Shown here piece by piece: positions 56,389 to 64,000 of a DNA stretch of 64,000 bases. Origin of the DNA: Sulfurovum sp. Lineage in GTDB: Bacteria; Campylobacterota; Campylobacteria; Campylobacterales; Sulfurovaceae. The position numbers and the translations under genes were made by a program. The notes beneath the pieces are model-generated. The model searched no databases. It saw only the letters and a list, made by a program, of their open reading frames with translations, and had not been told where the DNA came from. How positions within the stretch are numbered: position 1 is the first letter of the stretch; each line of letters opens with the position of its first letter. The DNA lies in contig JALTVI010000068.1 in assembly GCA_027049035.1 (NCBI GenBank), positions 1-64,000 on the forward strand, read 5' to 3'.

Positions 56389-57150
56389 TTAGACTCCTTT
56401 TATCTTTTGCCAGAGTATGCCAAGATACTCATGGAATGCAATGGTCGACTTTTTAAGTGCATTGGCTGAGAAAATTTCAAAATAGTGAGGGTGTGTCAGG
56501 CTTGAGAGATGGTATGTCGGGGCAGGGTAGGGGTGCAGCCCCTCTTGTTGAAACCAGCCAATCGCGCGTGGCAGATGGTAGGCAGAGGAGACCAGGGCGA
56601 GCGGTGCTTTTCCTGCTATGAGCTTGGCTGCTTCGGCTTCATCCTGTGTATCCTGTGCGCCGGGAACAAGAAGTATATCCTTTGGGGGAATGCCCAAAGC
56701 GATAGCGAGCTGCTGTTCCATTCTGGCATGGGTTGTCGGATCATTGAGACCTTTATAGCCTGAAACAATGAGTCTGGTACGGTCATTCAATGCATGGTAG
56801 AGGCGGATGCCCTCACTGAGCCGTACCACAGACTCGGGAACCACCTGTGAGGTCAAAGGAAGCGTTGCATCGGTGTGGTGACCACCGCCAAGCACATAGA
56901 TGTAGCGGGTCTCTTTTGGTGGTTGCAGCAGTGCCGGGTAACGGTGTTCGATGGGGTAAAGCAGCAGGTTGGCAAAAGGGTCATAGGAGAGTAGAAAAAG
57001 CCATCCCAGACCGGCAAGTACCATTTTTTTGCCTGTTTTGGCTTTGTTACGGTAGAGCAGCCAAAGCCCCATAGTGATAATGAGTACACCAAGAGGAAGG
57101 GGCATCAGAAAGGTCGAGATGAACTTCTTCAGCAAAAAAGCGGCGTTCAA
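56389..57150 (-). CDS. YdcF/ElyC (DUF218) family protein
   Basis: 253 aa; TM N-terminus; YIYVLGGGHHTDATLP...RLIVSGYKG...ALVSSAYHLPRAIGWFQQEG. Confidence 0.85.
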   Translation of the reverse strand: MNAAFLLKKFISTFLMPLPLGVLIITMGLWLLYRNKAKTGKKMVLAGLGWLFLLSYDPFANLLLYPIEHRYPALLQPPKETRYIYVLGGGHHTDATLPLTSQVVPESVVRLSEGIRLYHALNDRTRLIVSGYKGLNDPTTHARMEQQLAIALGIPPKDILLVPGAQDTQDEAEAAKLIAGKAPLALVSSAYHLPRAIGWFQQEGLHPYPAPTYHLSSLTHPHYFEIFSANALKKSTIAFHEYLGILWQKIKGV

Positions 57151-57152
57151 GT

Positions 57153-58376
57153 TTAGTTCTCTTTCACTTCCAGCGTCGCATCGGCGTCAAGCTCCATCAC
57201 TTTCCACGGCAGTCCCTGTATATTGAGCTCCTCCATGAACGGGTCCGGGTCGAACTCTTCCATGTTGTGTACCCCCTCTTCGTACCACCTCTTCTCAAGC
57301 ATCAGTTTTGCACCGATCATCGCCGGTACGCCTGTGGTGTAGCTGACCGCCTGGCTCATCACCTCTTCGTAGCACTTCTCATGGTCGCTGACCTGGTAGA
57401 TGTAAACCGTTTTGGGCTCACCGTTTTTGATACCCTTGACAAAGACACCGATGTTGGTCTTGCCTTTGGTGCGGGGACCAAGACTGGCAGGGTCTGGCAG
57501 CAGGGTTTTGAGAAACTCGATGGGGATGATTTTCTGCCCCTGATGCTCGACCGGTTCGATGCCGAGCATACCGACATTCTCCAGTACTTTCATATGGGTC
57601 AGGTAGCTCTCGCCAAAGGTCATAAAGAAGCGGATGCGTTTGAGGTGCGGAATGTTCTTCACCAGTGATTCCATCTCTTCGTGGTAGAGGAGGTAGCTGT
57701 CTTTTGGACCCACTTCCGGGTAGTCCCACACCTGTTTGATCTCCATCGGTTCAGTCTCTATCCACTCACCGTTTTCCCAATATCTTCCTTTGGCACTCAC
57801 TTCACGCAGGTTGATTTCGGGGTTGAAGTTGGTCGCAAAGGGGTAGCCGTGGTCACCGGCGTTGCAGTCGAGGATGTCGATGGTGTGGATCTCGTCAAAG
57901 TAGTGCTTCTGTGCATAGGCGACAAAGACGTTGGTCACTCCGGGGTCGAACCCGCTGCCGAGCAGTCCCATGATGTGCTGCTCTCTAAAGAGCTGATCGC
58001 GTGCCCATTGCTCTTTGTATTCGAACTTCGCCTCATCGGGGTGTTCGTAGTTGGCAGTGTCGAGGTAATCCACCTGGCACGCCGCACAGGCATCCATGAT
58101 GGTGAGGTCCTGATAGGGGAGTGCGACATTGATGACGATATCCGCTTCAGTCTCTCTGATAAGCGTAACGAGCTCCTCAACACTGTCTGCATCGACTTGT
58201 GCAGTATTGATGGTAACACCTGTTTTTGCCTTGACATTTTCGGCGATGGCGTCGCACTTGCTTTTGGTACGGCTGGCAAGGGTGATTTCTCCGAATGTGT
58301 CGGCATTCATCGCACACTTGAAGGCGACAACATTTCCAACACCGCCGGCACCGATGATGAGGGTTTTGTTTGACAT
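57153..58376 (-). CDS. Carboxynorspermidine dehydrogenase (saccharopine dehydrogenase family)
   Basis: 407 aa; KTLIIGAGGVGNVVAFKCAMNADTFGEITLASRTKSKCD...GSGFDPGVTNVFVAYAQKHYFDEIHTIDILDCNAGDHG. Confidence 0.9.
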   Translation of the reverse strand: MSNKTLIIGAGGVGNVVAFKCAMNADTFGEITLASRTKSKCDAIAENVKAKTGVTINTAQVDADSVEELVTLIRETEADIVINVALPYQDLTIMDACAACQVDYLDTANYEHPDEAKFEYKEQWARDQLFREQHIMGLLGSGFDPGVTNVFVAYAQKHYFDEIHTIDILDCNAGDHGYPFATNFNPEINLREVSAKGRYWENGEWIETEPMEIKQVWDYPEVGPKDSYLLYHEEMESLVKNIPHLKRIRFFMTFGESYLTHMKVLENVGMLGIEPVEHQGQKIIPIEFLKTLLPDPASLGPRTKGKTNIGVFVKGIKNGEPKTVYIYQVSDHEKCYEEVMSQAVSYTTGVPAMIGAKLMLEKRWYEEGVHNMEEFDPDPFMEELNIQGLPWKVMELDADATLEVKEN

Positions 58377-58458
58377 GGCTGCTCCTTAAAATAACAAGGT
58401 TGAAAACTGTTGGGCTATTGTAGCACAATCTGTTTGCACGGTTGCTTTTTGAGAATAG

Positions 58459-58480
58459 CTATGTTATAGTATACACATAG
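58459..58480 (+). promoter_or_regulatory. Operator-like inverted repeat upstream of TA module 2
   Basis: CTATGT(58459-58464)-N10-ACATAG(58475-58480), enclosing a TATAGT -10-like box. Confidence 0.45.
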
Positions 58481-58500
58481 ATATACACAAAGGAGTGAGT

Positions 58501-58710
58501 ATGAGAACCAATATTGTCATTGATGACCAGCTGCTTGAAGAGGCGTTTCGCTACTCCAACTTGAAGACAAAGAAAGAGCTTGTCAACCTTGCTCTAAAGG
58601 AGTTTGTGGAGAATGCGAAGAAGCTTTCCCTGATGGAGCTGAAAGGGAAGATTGCCTTTGATGATACATACGATTACAAAGAGGCAAGGAGAGGACATGT
58701 ATCTGATTGA
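58501..58710 (+). CDS. vapB: VapB-type antitoxin
   Basis: MRTNIVIDDQLLEEAFRYSNLKTKKELVNLALKEFVENAKKLSLMELKGKIAFDDTYDYKEARRG; SD aggag upstream. Confidence 0.88.
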   Translation: MRTNIVIDDQLLEEAFRYSNLKTKKELVNLALKEFVENAKKLSLMELKGKIAFDDTYDYKEARRGHVSD

Positions 58711-59086
58711 TACATCCGTTCTAATCGATTTCTTCAAAGGGAAAGAGACAAAGCAAACCAAGAAACTTGAAAACATACTGCTTCACAAGATCCCTTTTGG
58801 TATTTCGGCACTGACCTATCAGGAGTTGCTGCAGGGAGCAAAAGATAGAAGAGAGTATGAAATATTGCGAAAATATCTCACTACCCAGAAGATATACTAT
58901 CCCGGGTTTGAAACATACGATGCGGCAGCAGATCTTTTTTTTAGCTGTCGCAAAAAGGGTATCACCATTCGAAGCAGTATTGATGCACTCATTGCCGCTA
59001 CGGCCATTGAGAATGATTTGATTCTACTTTGCAGTGACAGGGACTTTGCATATATTGCAAAGGTAGTGGCATTAAAAGTGGAATAG
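58697..59086 (+). CDS. vapC: PIN-domain ribonuclease toxin
   Basis: MYLIDTSVLIDFFKGKETKQTKKLENIL...GISALTYQELLQGAKD...SIDALIAATAIENDLILLCSDRDFAYIAK. Confidence 0.9.
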   Translation: MYLIDTSVLIDFFKGKETKQTKKLENILLHKIPFGISALTYQELLQGAKDRREYEILRKYLTTQKIYYPGFETYDAAADLFFSCRKKGITIRSSIDALIAATAIENDLILLCSDRDFAYIAKVVALKVE

Positions 59087-59152
59087 TGCGATTCACTGGT
59101 ACACCAGTATGTTACAGAGAAGCTGAAACCCACATTGTGACAGTGTGGTTCG

Positions 59153-60070
59153 CTAATTCGTATAAAGTGGAACAACCCACATTGTAAAGAGAAACAGTAC
59201 GGGAATGAAAAGCAGCGTACTTAGCAAAATAAGCGCAGTGACATCCTGCGGGCGGCAGTCGTAGAGTGAGGCGAGGTTGATGTTGGCGACGGCAAGCGGG
59301 GTTGTCATCTCCATCAAAACGACAGCTTGCACAAAGAGAGGCAGGTCGGTCAGCGAGAGGATGAGCGCGCTGAAAAAGGGAACGAAGAGAAACTTCTGGC
59401 TGAGTGTACCGGCAAAGAGTTTGGGGTGGACTTCGCGGATCTTGATACCGTAGAGAAAGGTACCCAGCAGAAAGAGCTGTAGCACGATGCCGGCATAGGC
59501 ACCCATTTTGAAAAACTCCAGAATCTCTGCGGGCAGTGATACCTGTGTGAGGTTGAGTACCATTGCAATAGCCGAAGCGGGGATGATGGGGATCTTGATG
59601 ATGTTTAGAAGTGAAGTTCTGACATCGAAACTGCCGCGTGAGTAGATGTAGGCTCCCAGCACATAGACCACCACCACATTGGCGAGGTTGATGAGCGTCG
59701 TGTAGATGACGCTCTGCTCCCCAAAGAGGGCGATGCCAAGCGGGATGCCGATGTTGCCGGTGTTGCCCACAAAGCCGGCAATGGAGAAGATGGAGCGCTT
59801 TTTGGGGTCGTTGAAGATGAGTTTAGCAATAAAAATAGATGGAATGAGCAGAATGAAGATGATACCAAAGTAGATACCTACGACACTGAAGTGCTCCCAG
59901 TGCAGCTTTGCCGTACTGAACCCCCAGACACTCACAAAGGGCTGCATGAAGTAGACTGACATCAGCGTAAGGGTCTTTGGGTCCATCTGTGTTTTGAAGA
60001 GACGTTTGGCTGTGTAGCCAAGGGCGATGAAGACATAGACAAAGAGAATGGAGAGGAGTGTATTTATCAT
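59153..60070 (-). CDS. AEC (auxin efflux carrier) family transporter
   Basis: 305 aa, ~10 TM; FVGNTGNIGIPLGIALFGEQSVIYTTLINLANVVVVYVLG...MTTPLAVANINLASLY. Confidence 0.87.
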   Translation of the reverse strand: MINTLLSILFVYVFIALGYTAKRLFKTQMDPKTLTLMSVYFMQPFVSVWGFSTAKLHWEHFSVVGIYFGIIFILLIPSIFIAKLIFNDPKKRSIFSIAGFVGNTGNIGIPLGIALFGEQSVIYTTLINLANVVVVYVLGAYIYSRGSFDVRTSLLNIIKIPIIPASAIAMVLNLTQVSLPAEILEFFKMGAYAGIVLQLFLLGTFLYGIKIREVHPKLFAGTLSQKFLFVPFFSALILSLTDLPLFVQAVVLMEMTTPLAVANINLASLYDCRPQDVTALILLSTLLFIPVLFLFTMWVVPLYTN

Positions 60071-60091
60071 AGGCGGTATTATAGCAGAGGT

Positions 60092-60150
60092 TCAGTGATA
60101 GTGGGGAGTGATAGTGATAGTGAAAAGTGATAGTGATAGTGATAGAGGGG
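60092..60150. repeat. Imperfect hexanucleotide repeat (AGTGAT)n upstream of the DedA gene
   Basis: cagtgatagtggggagtgatagtgatagtgaaaagtgatagtgatagtgatag. Confidence 0.8.
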
Positions 60151-60208
60151 GGAGGGGCTGTGTTAGTGAAGTTTTGGTAAGATACCCCATTCTATTCGAG
60201 GTTGGATT

Positions 60209-60763
60209 ATGGACTTTTCTTCACTGGAGACCTGGGGATATCTGGCGGTGGCCTTTTTCTCGTTTGGCGGCTCCTTTTTCATCGTTGCAGCAGCAGGGGT
60301 CTTCTCCTATATGGGGCATATGGACCTGGCGACGGCACTGGTGGTCGCGGCAGTTGCAAACTTTATGGGCGACAACTTTCTTTTTTACCTTGGCAAGTAC
60401 CAGAAAAAAGAGGTAATGCCGTACTTCAAAAAGCACAAGCGCAAGCTGGCGCTGGCGACACTGATTATGCGAAAGTACGGTGTGCTGGCGATCTTCATAC
60501 AGAAGTTCATTTACGGGGTCAAGACACTGGTGCCCATCTCTATGGCGCTCTCCAAATATGATTTCAGAAAGTTTGTCTTTTTCAACTTCTTCGCGTCGAT
60601 CGTTTTTGTCTGTGTGATCGGGCTGAGTGCCTACTTTGCGAGTGAAACGATCATTTCGATGTTCGAGGGGCTCAAGCACCGCCCGTGGCTGGCACCGCTC
60701 TTTGCCGTTGCGGTACTGGGCACGCTGTGGTATGTGATGACACGCTTTACAAAAAAGCGCTGA
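60209..60763 (+). CDS. DedA family membrane protein
   Basis: 184 aa; FLFYLGKYQKKEVMPYFKKHKRKL...YGVLAIFIQKFIYGVKTLVPISMALSKYDFRKFVFFNFF. Confidence 0.85.
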   Translation: MDFSSLETWGYLAVAFFSFGGSFFIVAAAGVFSYMGHMDLATALVVAAVANFMGDNFLFYLGKYQKKEVMPYFKKHKRKLALATLIMRKYGVLAIFIQKFIYGVKTLVPISMALSKYDFRKFVFFNFFASIVFVCVIGLSAYFASETIISMFEGLKHRPWLAPLFAVAVLGTLWYVMTRFTKKR

Positions 60764-60766
60764 GTT

Positions 60767-62863
60767 CTAGCGGCTTAGCCAGTATATGAGGCTTGGCAGG
60801 TTCTCTACGCCGAAGTAGAGGTAGTTGTTGTCTTGCACGTTGCCGTGTCGGTAGACATAGGTCATACGGAAGATATCCATGACATCGAGGTAGAGATTTC
60901 CACCGTACGCGCTCTCTCTGTCATAGAATCGGCGCTCCACATTCCCAAAGGCGCTGACTCCCGCACCCACGGTCAGAAAGTCGTTGTATTCGCTGAACGC
61001 ATCGGCATCGAACCTCACAAAATCACCGTCACTTCCGTGGACATTGTAGGAGGCTTTGAAGTCCAGACCGTTAAGGAAGCCCATTTTACGGTACCAGTAA
61101 GCTTCATAGGCGAAGGAGAAGCCGCCGTTGACCGTATCGACGGCGAGTTCCGTAGGAAGAAAGCGCAGCATATTTCTGTAAGCGGCCTCCTTAGGGTCGT
61201 AGGGGGCATTGATTGGTAGAATATCCCACCCCTCCTGCTCTTTGAGCATGCCCGACGCCAGCCATGCACCAAGTCCCATTGCCTTGGCGGTTGGTTTGTA
61301 GCCCGGGTAGACTTTGGCGCGTTCGTTCTCAAGGTAGGTGACACGGTCGACAAGGTAGCGTAGCGGGCGTTTGTACCAGTTGTCGACATCTTTTCTGGCG
61401 TAGTAGAGAAACGTTCCCTTTTTGACGGGCAGATAGCGCATATCGAGTTTGCCAAGAAAGGTTTTGAATGCATCTGCACTGTAGCGTTTGCTGTCTGGAA
61501 GCTTTCGGTCGAATGCGTAGTAGATGGCCCCGTAGCGGTTGTTTCTGTCCGGTTTTTCCAGGTGGAACTCCGTAGCCTTGAAGAAGCGGTAGGCGGTGTA
61601 GGCCTCTTTGCTCTTGTCTATTTCAAGTTTTTGCATCAGCAGGTCCATACGCTCTGGCTGGGAGAGCTCAGTGTAGATACCGATTTTTCCCAGTTTGTCG
61701 GCAAGCTGGTAGATGGCGTCATAGACACCGACGTGGTAGTCGTAGAGGCGGAAGTTTCTGTCCAGAAATGCACCAAAGTGCTCAAGAAAGCCTGCTGTTA
61801 GCGGGTGGTAGCGTGAGGAGAGAATGAGTTTTCGCTCCGGATGGTTTCTGAAGTAGCGGTTGATTGCCTGGTAGAGTTTCATCTGTTGTAGAATTTCTAC
61901 GGAATTGACCAGAGGAATGAGACTTGAAGAGAAAAAACCTATAGGAGGCTCTTCCTCATCTTCATCTGAAGACGGCGGCTCCTTACGCATATTGTTGGGG
62001 TCGATCAGCAGGAAGTTGTTCGCTTTTGGATTGAGCACCGTTGCTAACCCTAAGGGAATATTGTCGTAAACGCCACCATCAATGAAGTAGCTTTCACGTA
62101 CCCTGCCTTTGTAGGTATACCGCAGTTTGACCTGTTCGAACGCGCCGGGAAAGGCGGAAGAAGCAAAGAGGACATTGACAATCCTGGTATAGTCCTTTTC
62201 GATACCAGGGATGGAGAGGTAAAAGAGGGTACTCTTTTCCGGCATTGTTTTGTTTCGTATAGTTACTTTGCCTTGGTGTACAGTGAAATCGAAAGGTACC
62301 GAAAAGTTCTGATTTTTGATAGGGATGTTCTCATAGGTTTCGACAATGGGTGTGACCTTGGTAACGGTGAAGCCCATAGGGACGCTGCACTCCTCCTTGA
62401 AGACAGGTTTTCCCAAATGGGCCATAATCTTGTCAGCCTTTTTCCTCAGCGCCTTGCGGCTGAAAAGTGTGCTCTTGTTGTGAGGGTCGCTGCCTTTGAT
62501 GATGAGGTCCTCAAGTCCAAGATTGACCCAGGTTTCAAAAAAGAGGTTGTCTTCGACACTGTTCTGGTAGCTGTTGGTGGGTTTCTGGCACCAGTAGGTG
62601 GCTATCAGTAGTGCATTGATGGAGCCTGCCGAAGCACCTGCAACAGAGCGGAGATTGGGTTTTATGTGCCATTTGGGTGAAGTGTTGAGGGTGTTGAGCA
62701 TCTTGATCATCGCCCAGTTGTAACCCGATTCATAGGCACCAAGGCTTACGCCGCCGCTGATGACCGTGGCAAAATCGACACTTCTTGGTTGGGGTTGCGT
62801 TGCGTTAAGAGAGATAAGAGAGAGTGACAGGAAAAACAGTGACCTTGAAAAAAACGTTTTCAT
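60767..62863 (-). CDS. Patatin-like phospholipase with C-terminal beta-rich, possibly membrane-embedded domain
   Basis: 698 aa; signal peptide; VISGGVSLGAYESGYNW, GASAGSINALLIATYW (GxSxG), DGGVYDNIPLGLA (DGG dyad). Confidence 0.87.
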   Translation of the reverse strand: MKTFFSRSLFFLSLSLISLNATQPQPRSVDFATVISGGVSLGAYESGYNWAMIKMLNTLNTSPKWHIKPNLRSVAGASAGSINALLIATYWCQKPTNSYQNSVEDNLFFETWVNLGLEDLIIKGSDPHNKSTLFSRKALRKKADKIMAHLGKPVFKEECSVPMGFTVTKVTPIVETYENIPIKNQNFSVPFDFTVHQGKVTIRNKTMPEKSTLFYLSIPGIEKDYTRIVNVLFASSAFPGAFEQVKLRYTYKGRVRESYFIDGGVYDNIPLGLATVLNPKANNFLLIDPNNMRKEPPSSDEDEEEPPIGFFSSSLIPLVNSVEILQQMKLYQAINRYFRNHPERKLILSSRYHPLTAGFLEHFGAFLDRNFRLYDYHVGVYDAIYQLADKLGKIGIYTELSQPERMDLLMQKLEIDKSKEAYTAYRFFKATEFHLEKPDRNNRYGAIYYAFDRKLPDSKRYSADAFKTFLGKLDMRYLPVKKGTFLYYARKDVDNWYKRPLRYLVDRVTYLENERAKVYPGYKPTAKAMGLGAWLASGMLKEQEGWDILPINAPYDPKEAAYRNMLRFLPTELAVDTVNGGFSFAYEAYWYRKMGFLNGLDFKASYNVHGSDGDFVRFDADAFSEYNDFLTVGAGVSAFGNVERRFYDRESAYGGNLYLDVMDIFRMTYVYRHGNVQDNNYLYFGVENLPSLIYWLSR

Positions 62864-62887
62864 AGTGGGAGGGAAGAGAAGAGGGGC

Positions 62888-64000
62888 TTACGCCTCCTTT
62901 CTCTTCTTCACGAACTTTTCGATACGTCTGATACCCTCACGGATGGTCGTGATATCGGTGGCGAACGAGAAGCGGAAGTAGCCTTCGCTTCCAAAGCCGA
63001 TACCAGGAACCACCGCCACGCCTGTTTCCTGCAGCAGCTCCTTGCAGAACGCGATGGAGTCGCTGGAGATATCCTTTGTATTGACAAAGAGGTAGAACGC
63101 ACCCTGCGGCGCAACCACGGAGAGACCATCGATGTCGTTGAAGAGTTTGACCGCCTCAACTGCACGCGCCTCGAACGCCTGACGCATCGTCTCTATCTCA
63201 TCGTCCACTTCGCCAAGCAATGCCGGGATGGCCGCTTTTTGGGTAATGGAGTTGATGTTGGAGGTACTCTGGCTCTGAAGCTTGTTCATCGCCGCAATGA
63301 GCTCCTTGTTCGGGGTGGCAAGATAGCCAAAACGCCATCCGGTCATCGCGACCGATTTGCTGAGCCCGTTGATAGTGACGGTACGCCGGTACATATCCTC
63401 ACTGATGCTTGCCGCAGCGGTAAAGTCAACACCGTAGACAAGCTTTTCATACATTTCGTCGCTGGCGACCAGAATGTCGGTGCCCTCAAGCACCTTCGCG
63501 ATCGCTTCAAGCTCCTCTTTGGTGTAGACCGAACCTGTGGGGTTCGACGGTGAGGTGAGAATGAGCATCTTTGTCTTTGGTGTGATGGCCGCTTCAAGCT
63601 GGTCGGCGGTGATCTTGAACTTGGTCATATCGTTAGTTTCGATAATGACGGGTTTCCCGGCGGCATACTTGACCAGTTCGGGGTAAGTGACCCAGTAGGG
63701 TGCCGGGATGATCACTTCATCACCGGGATTGATGGTCGCCTGAAAGAGGTTGAAGAGCGACTGCTTCGCACCGTTGCTGACAATGATGTCCGAGGGCGCG
63801 TACTCAAGGTTGTTGTCTCTTTTGAGTTTGGTAGCCACCGCTTCGAGCAGTTCGGGGATGCCCGGTACGGCTGTGTACTGGGTAAAGCCTTCGTTGATCG
63901 CCTTGATGGCCTCCTCTTTGATGCGCTGCGGCGTACCGAAGTCGGGTTCGCCTGCGGAGAATGAGAGGATGTCCTTGCCTTCTGCTTTGAGCTCACGCGC
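62888..64000 (-). CDS. aspC: PLP-dependent aspartate aminotransferase (5' end beyond the window)
   Basis: NGAKQSLFNLFQATINPGDEVIIPAPYWVTYPELV...NGLSKSVAMTGWRFGYLA; the open frame continues upstream to the window edge (…ILSFSAGEPDFGTPQRIKEEAIKAINEGFTQYTAVPGIPELLEAVATKL). Confidence 0.92.
   Translation of the reverse strand, partial: ARELKAEGKDILSFSAGEPDFGTPQRIKEEAIKAINEGFTQYTAVPGIPELLEAVATKLKRDNNLEYAPSDIIVSNGAKQSLFNLFQATINPGDEVIIPAPYWVTYPELVKYAAGKPVIIETNDMTKFKITADQLEAAITPKTKMLILTSPSNPTGSVYTKEELEAIAKVLEGTDILVASDEMYEKLVYGVDFTAAASISEDMYRRTVTINGLSKSVAMTGWRFGYLATPNKELIAAMNKLQSQSTSNINSITQKAAIPALLGEVDDEIETMRQAFEARAVEAVKLFNDIDGLSVVAPQGAFYLFVNTKDISSDSIAFCKELLQETGVAVVPGIGFGSEGYFRFSFATDITTIREGIRRIEKFVKKRKEA

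Noticed and set aside
59095-59175. Repeated acccacattgt and small hairpins between vapC and the AEC gene
   Set aside because: Short matches at a convergent junction; best explained as terminator-like sequence, too weak to list as an element.

Overview
This 64 kb window is a chromosomal segment from a Campylobacterota (epsilonproteobacterial) genome, probably Sulfurovum-like. That placement is inferred from gene order and protein family content, not from a search. It is densely coding, mostly housekeeping and envelope/transport genes. Recognisable content includes atpB, gatB, TrkA-N K+ channel genes, gpsA, tamA/tamB, nspC plus a carboxynorspermidine dehydrogenase, rpmH-rnpA-yidC-jag-mnmE, a dimeric dUTPase, purL, purH, cbpA-hspR, two tripartite efflux/HlyD clusters, a pqiAABC-like MCE operon, pta-ackA, a large RelA/SpoT-domain protein, two PIN-domain toxin-antitoxin modules, a CAT-anticodon tRNA, rodA, pgeF, DedA and a patatin-like phospholipase. 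I saw no phage, IS transposase or CRISPR. The most unusual signals are non-coding. (1) A shared structured RNA motif, GCAAACGGCA(g)AGCCGCCCT..GGGTTG.GTGC..TTTGTCGC, occurs in the 5' leaders of both cbpA-hspR (+ strand) and pta-ackA (- strand), with different outer-stem sequences that still pair; it is a candidate cis-regulatory RNA. (2) rnpA has no ATG/GTG/TTG start codon available. (3) Several families of intergenic palindromic repeats are present, including a large nested hairpin between purL and purH. (4) A ~718 aa RelA/SpoT-fold protein sits next to a PIN toxin-antitoxin pair.
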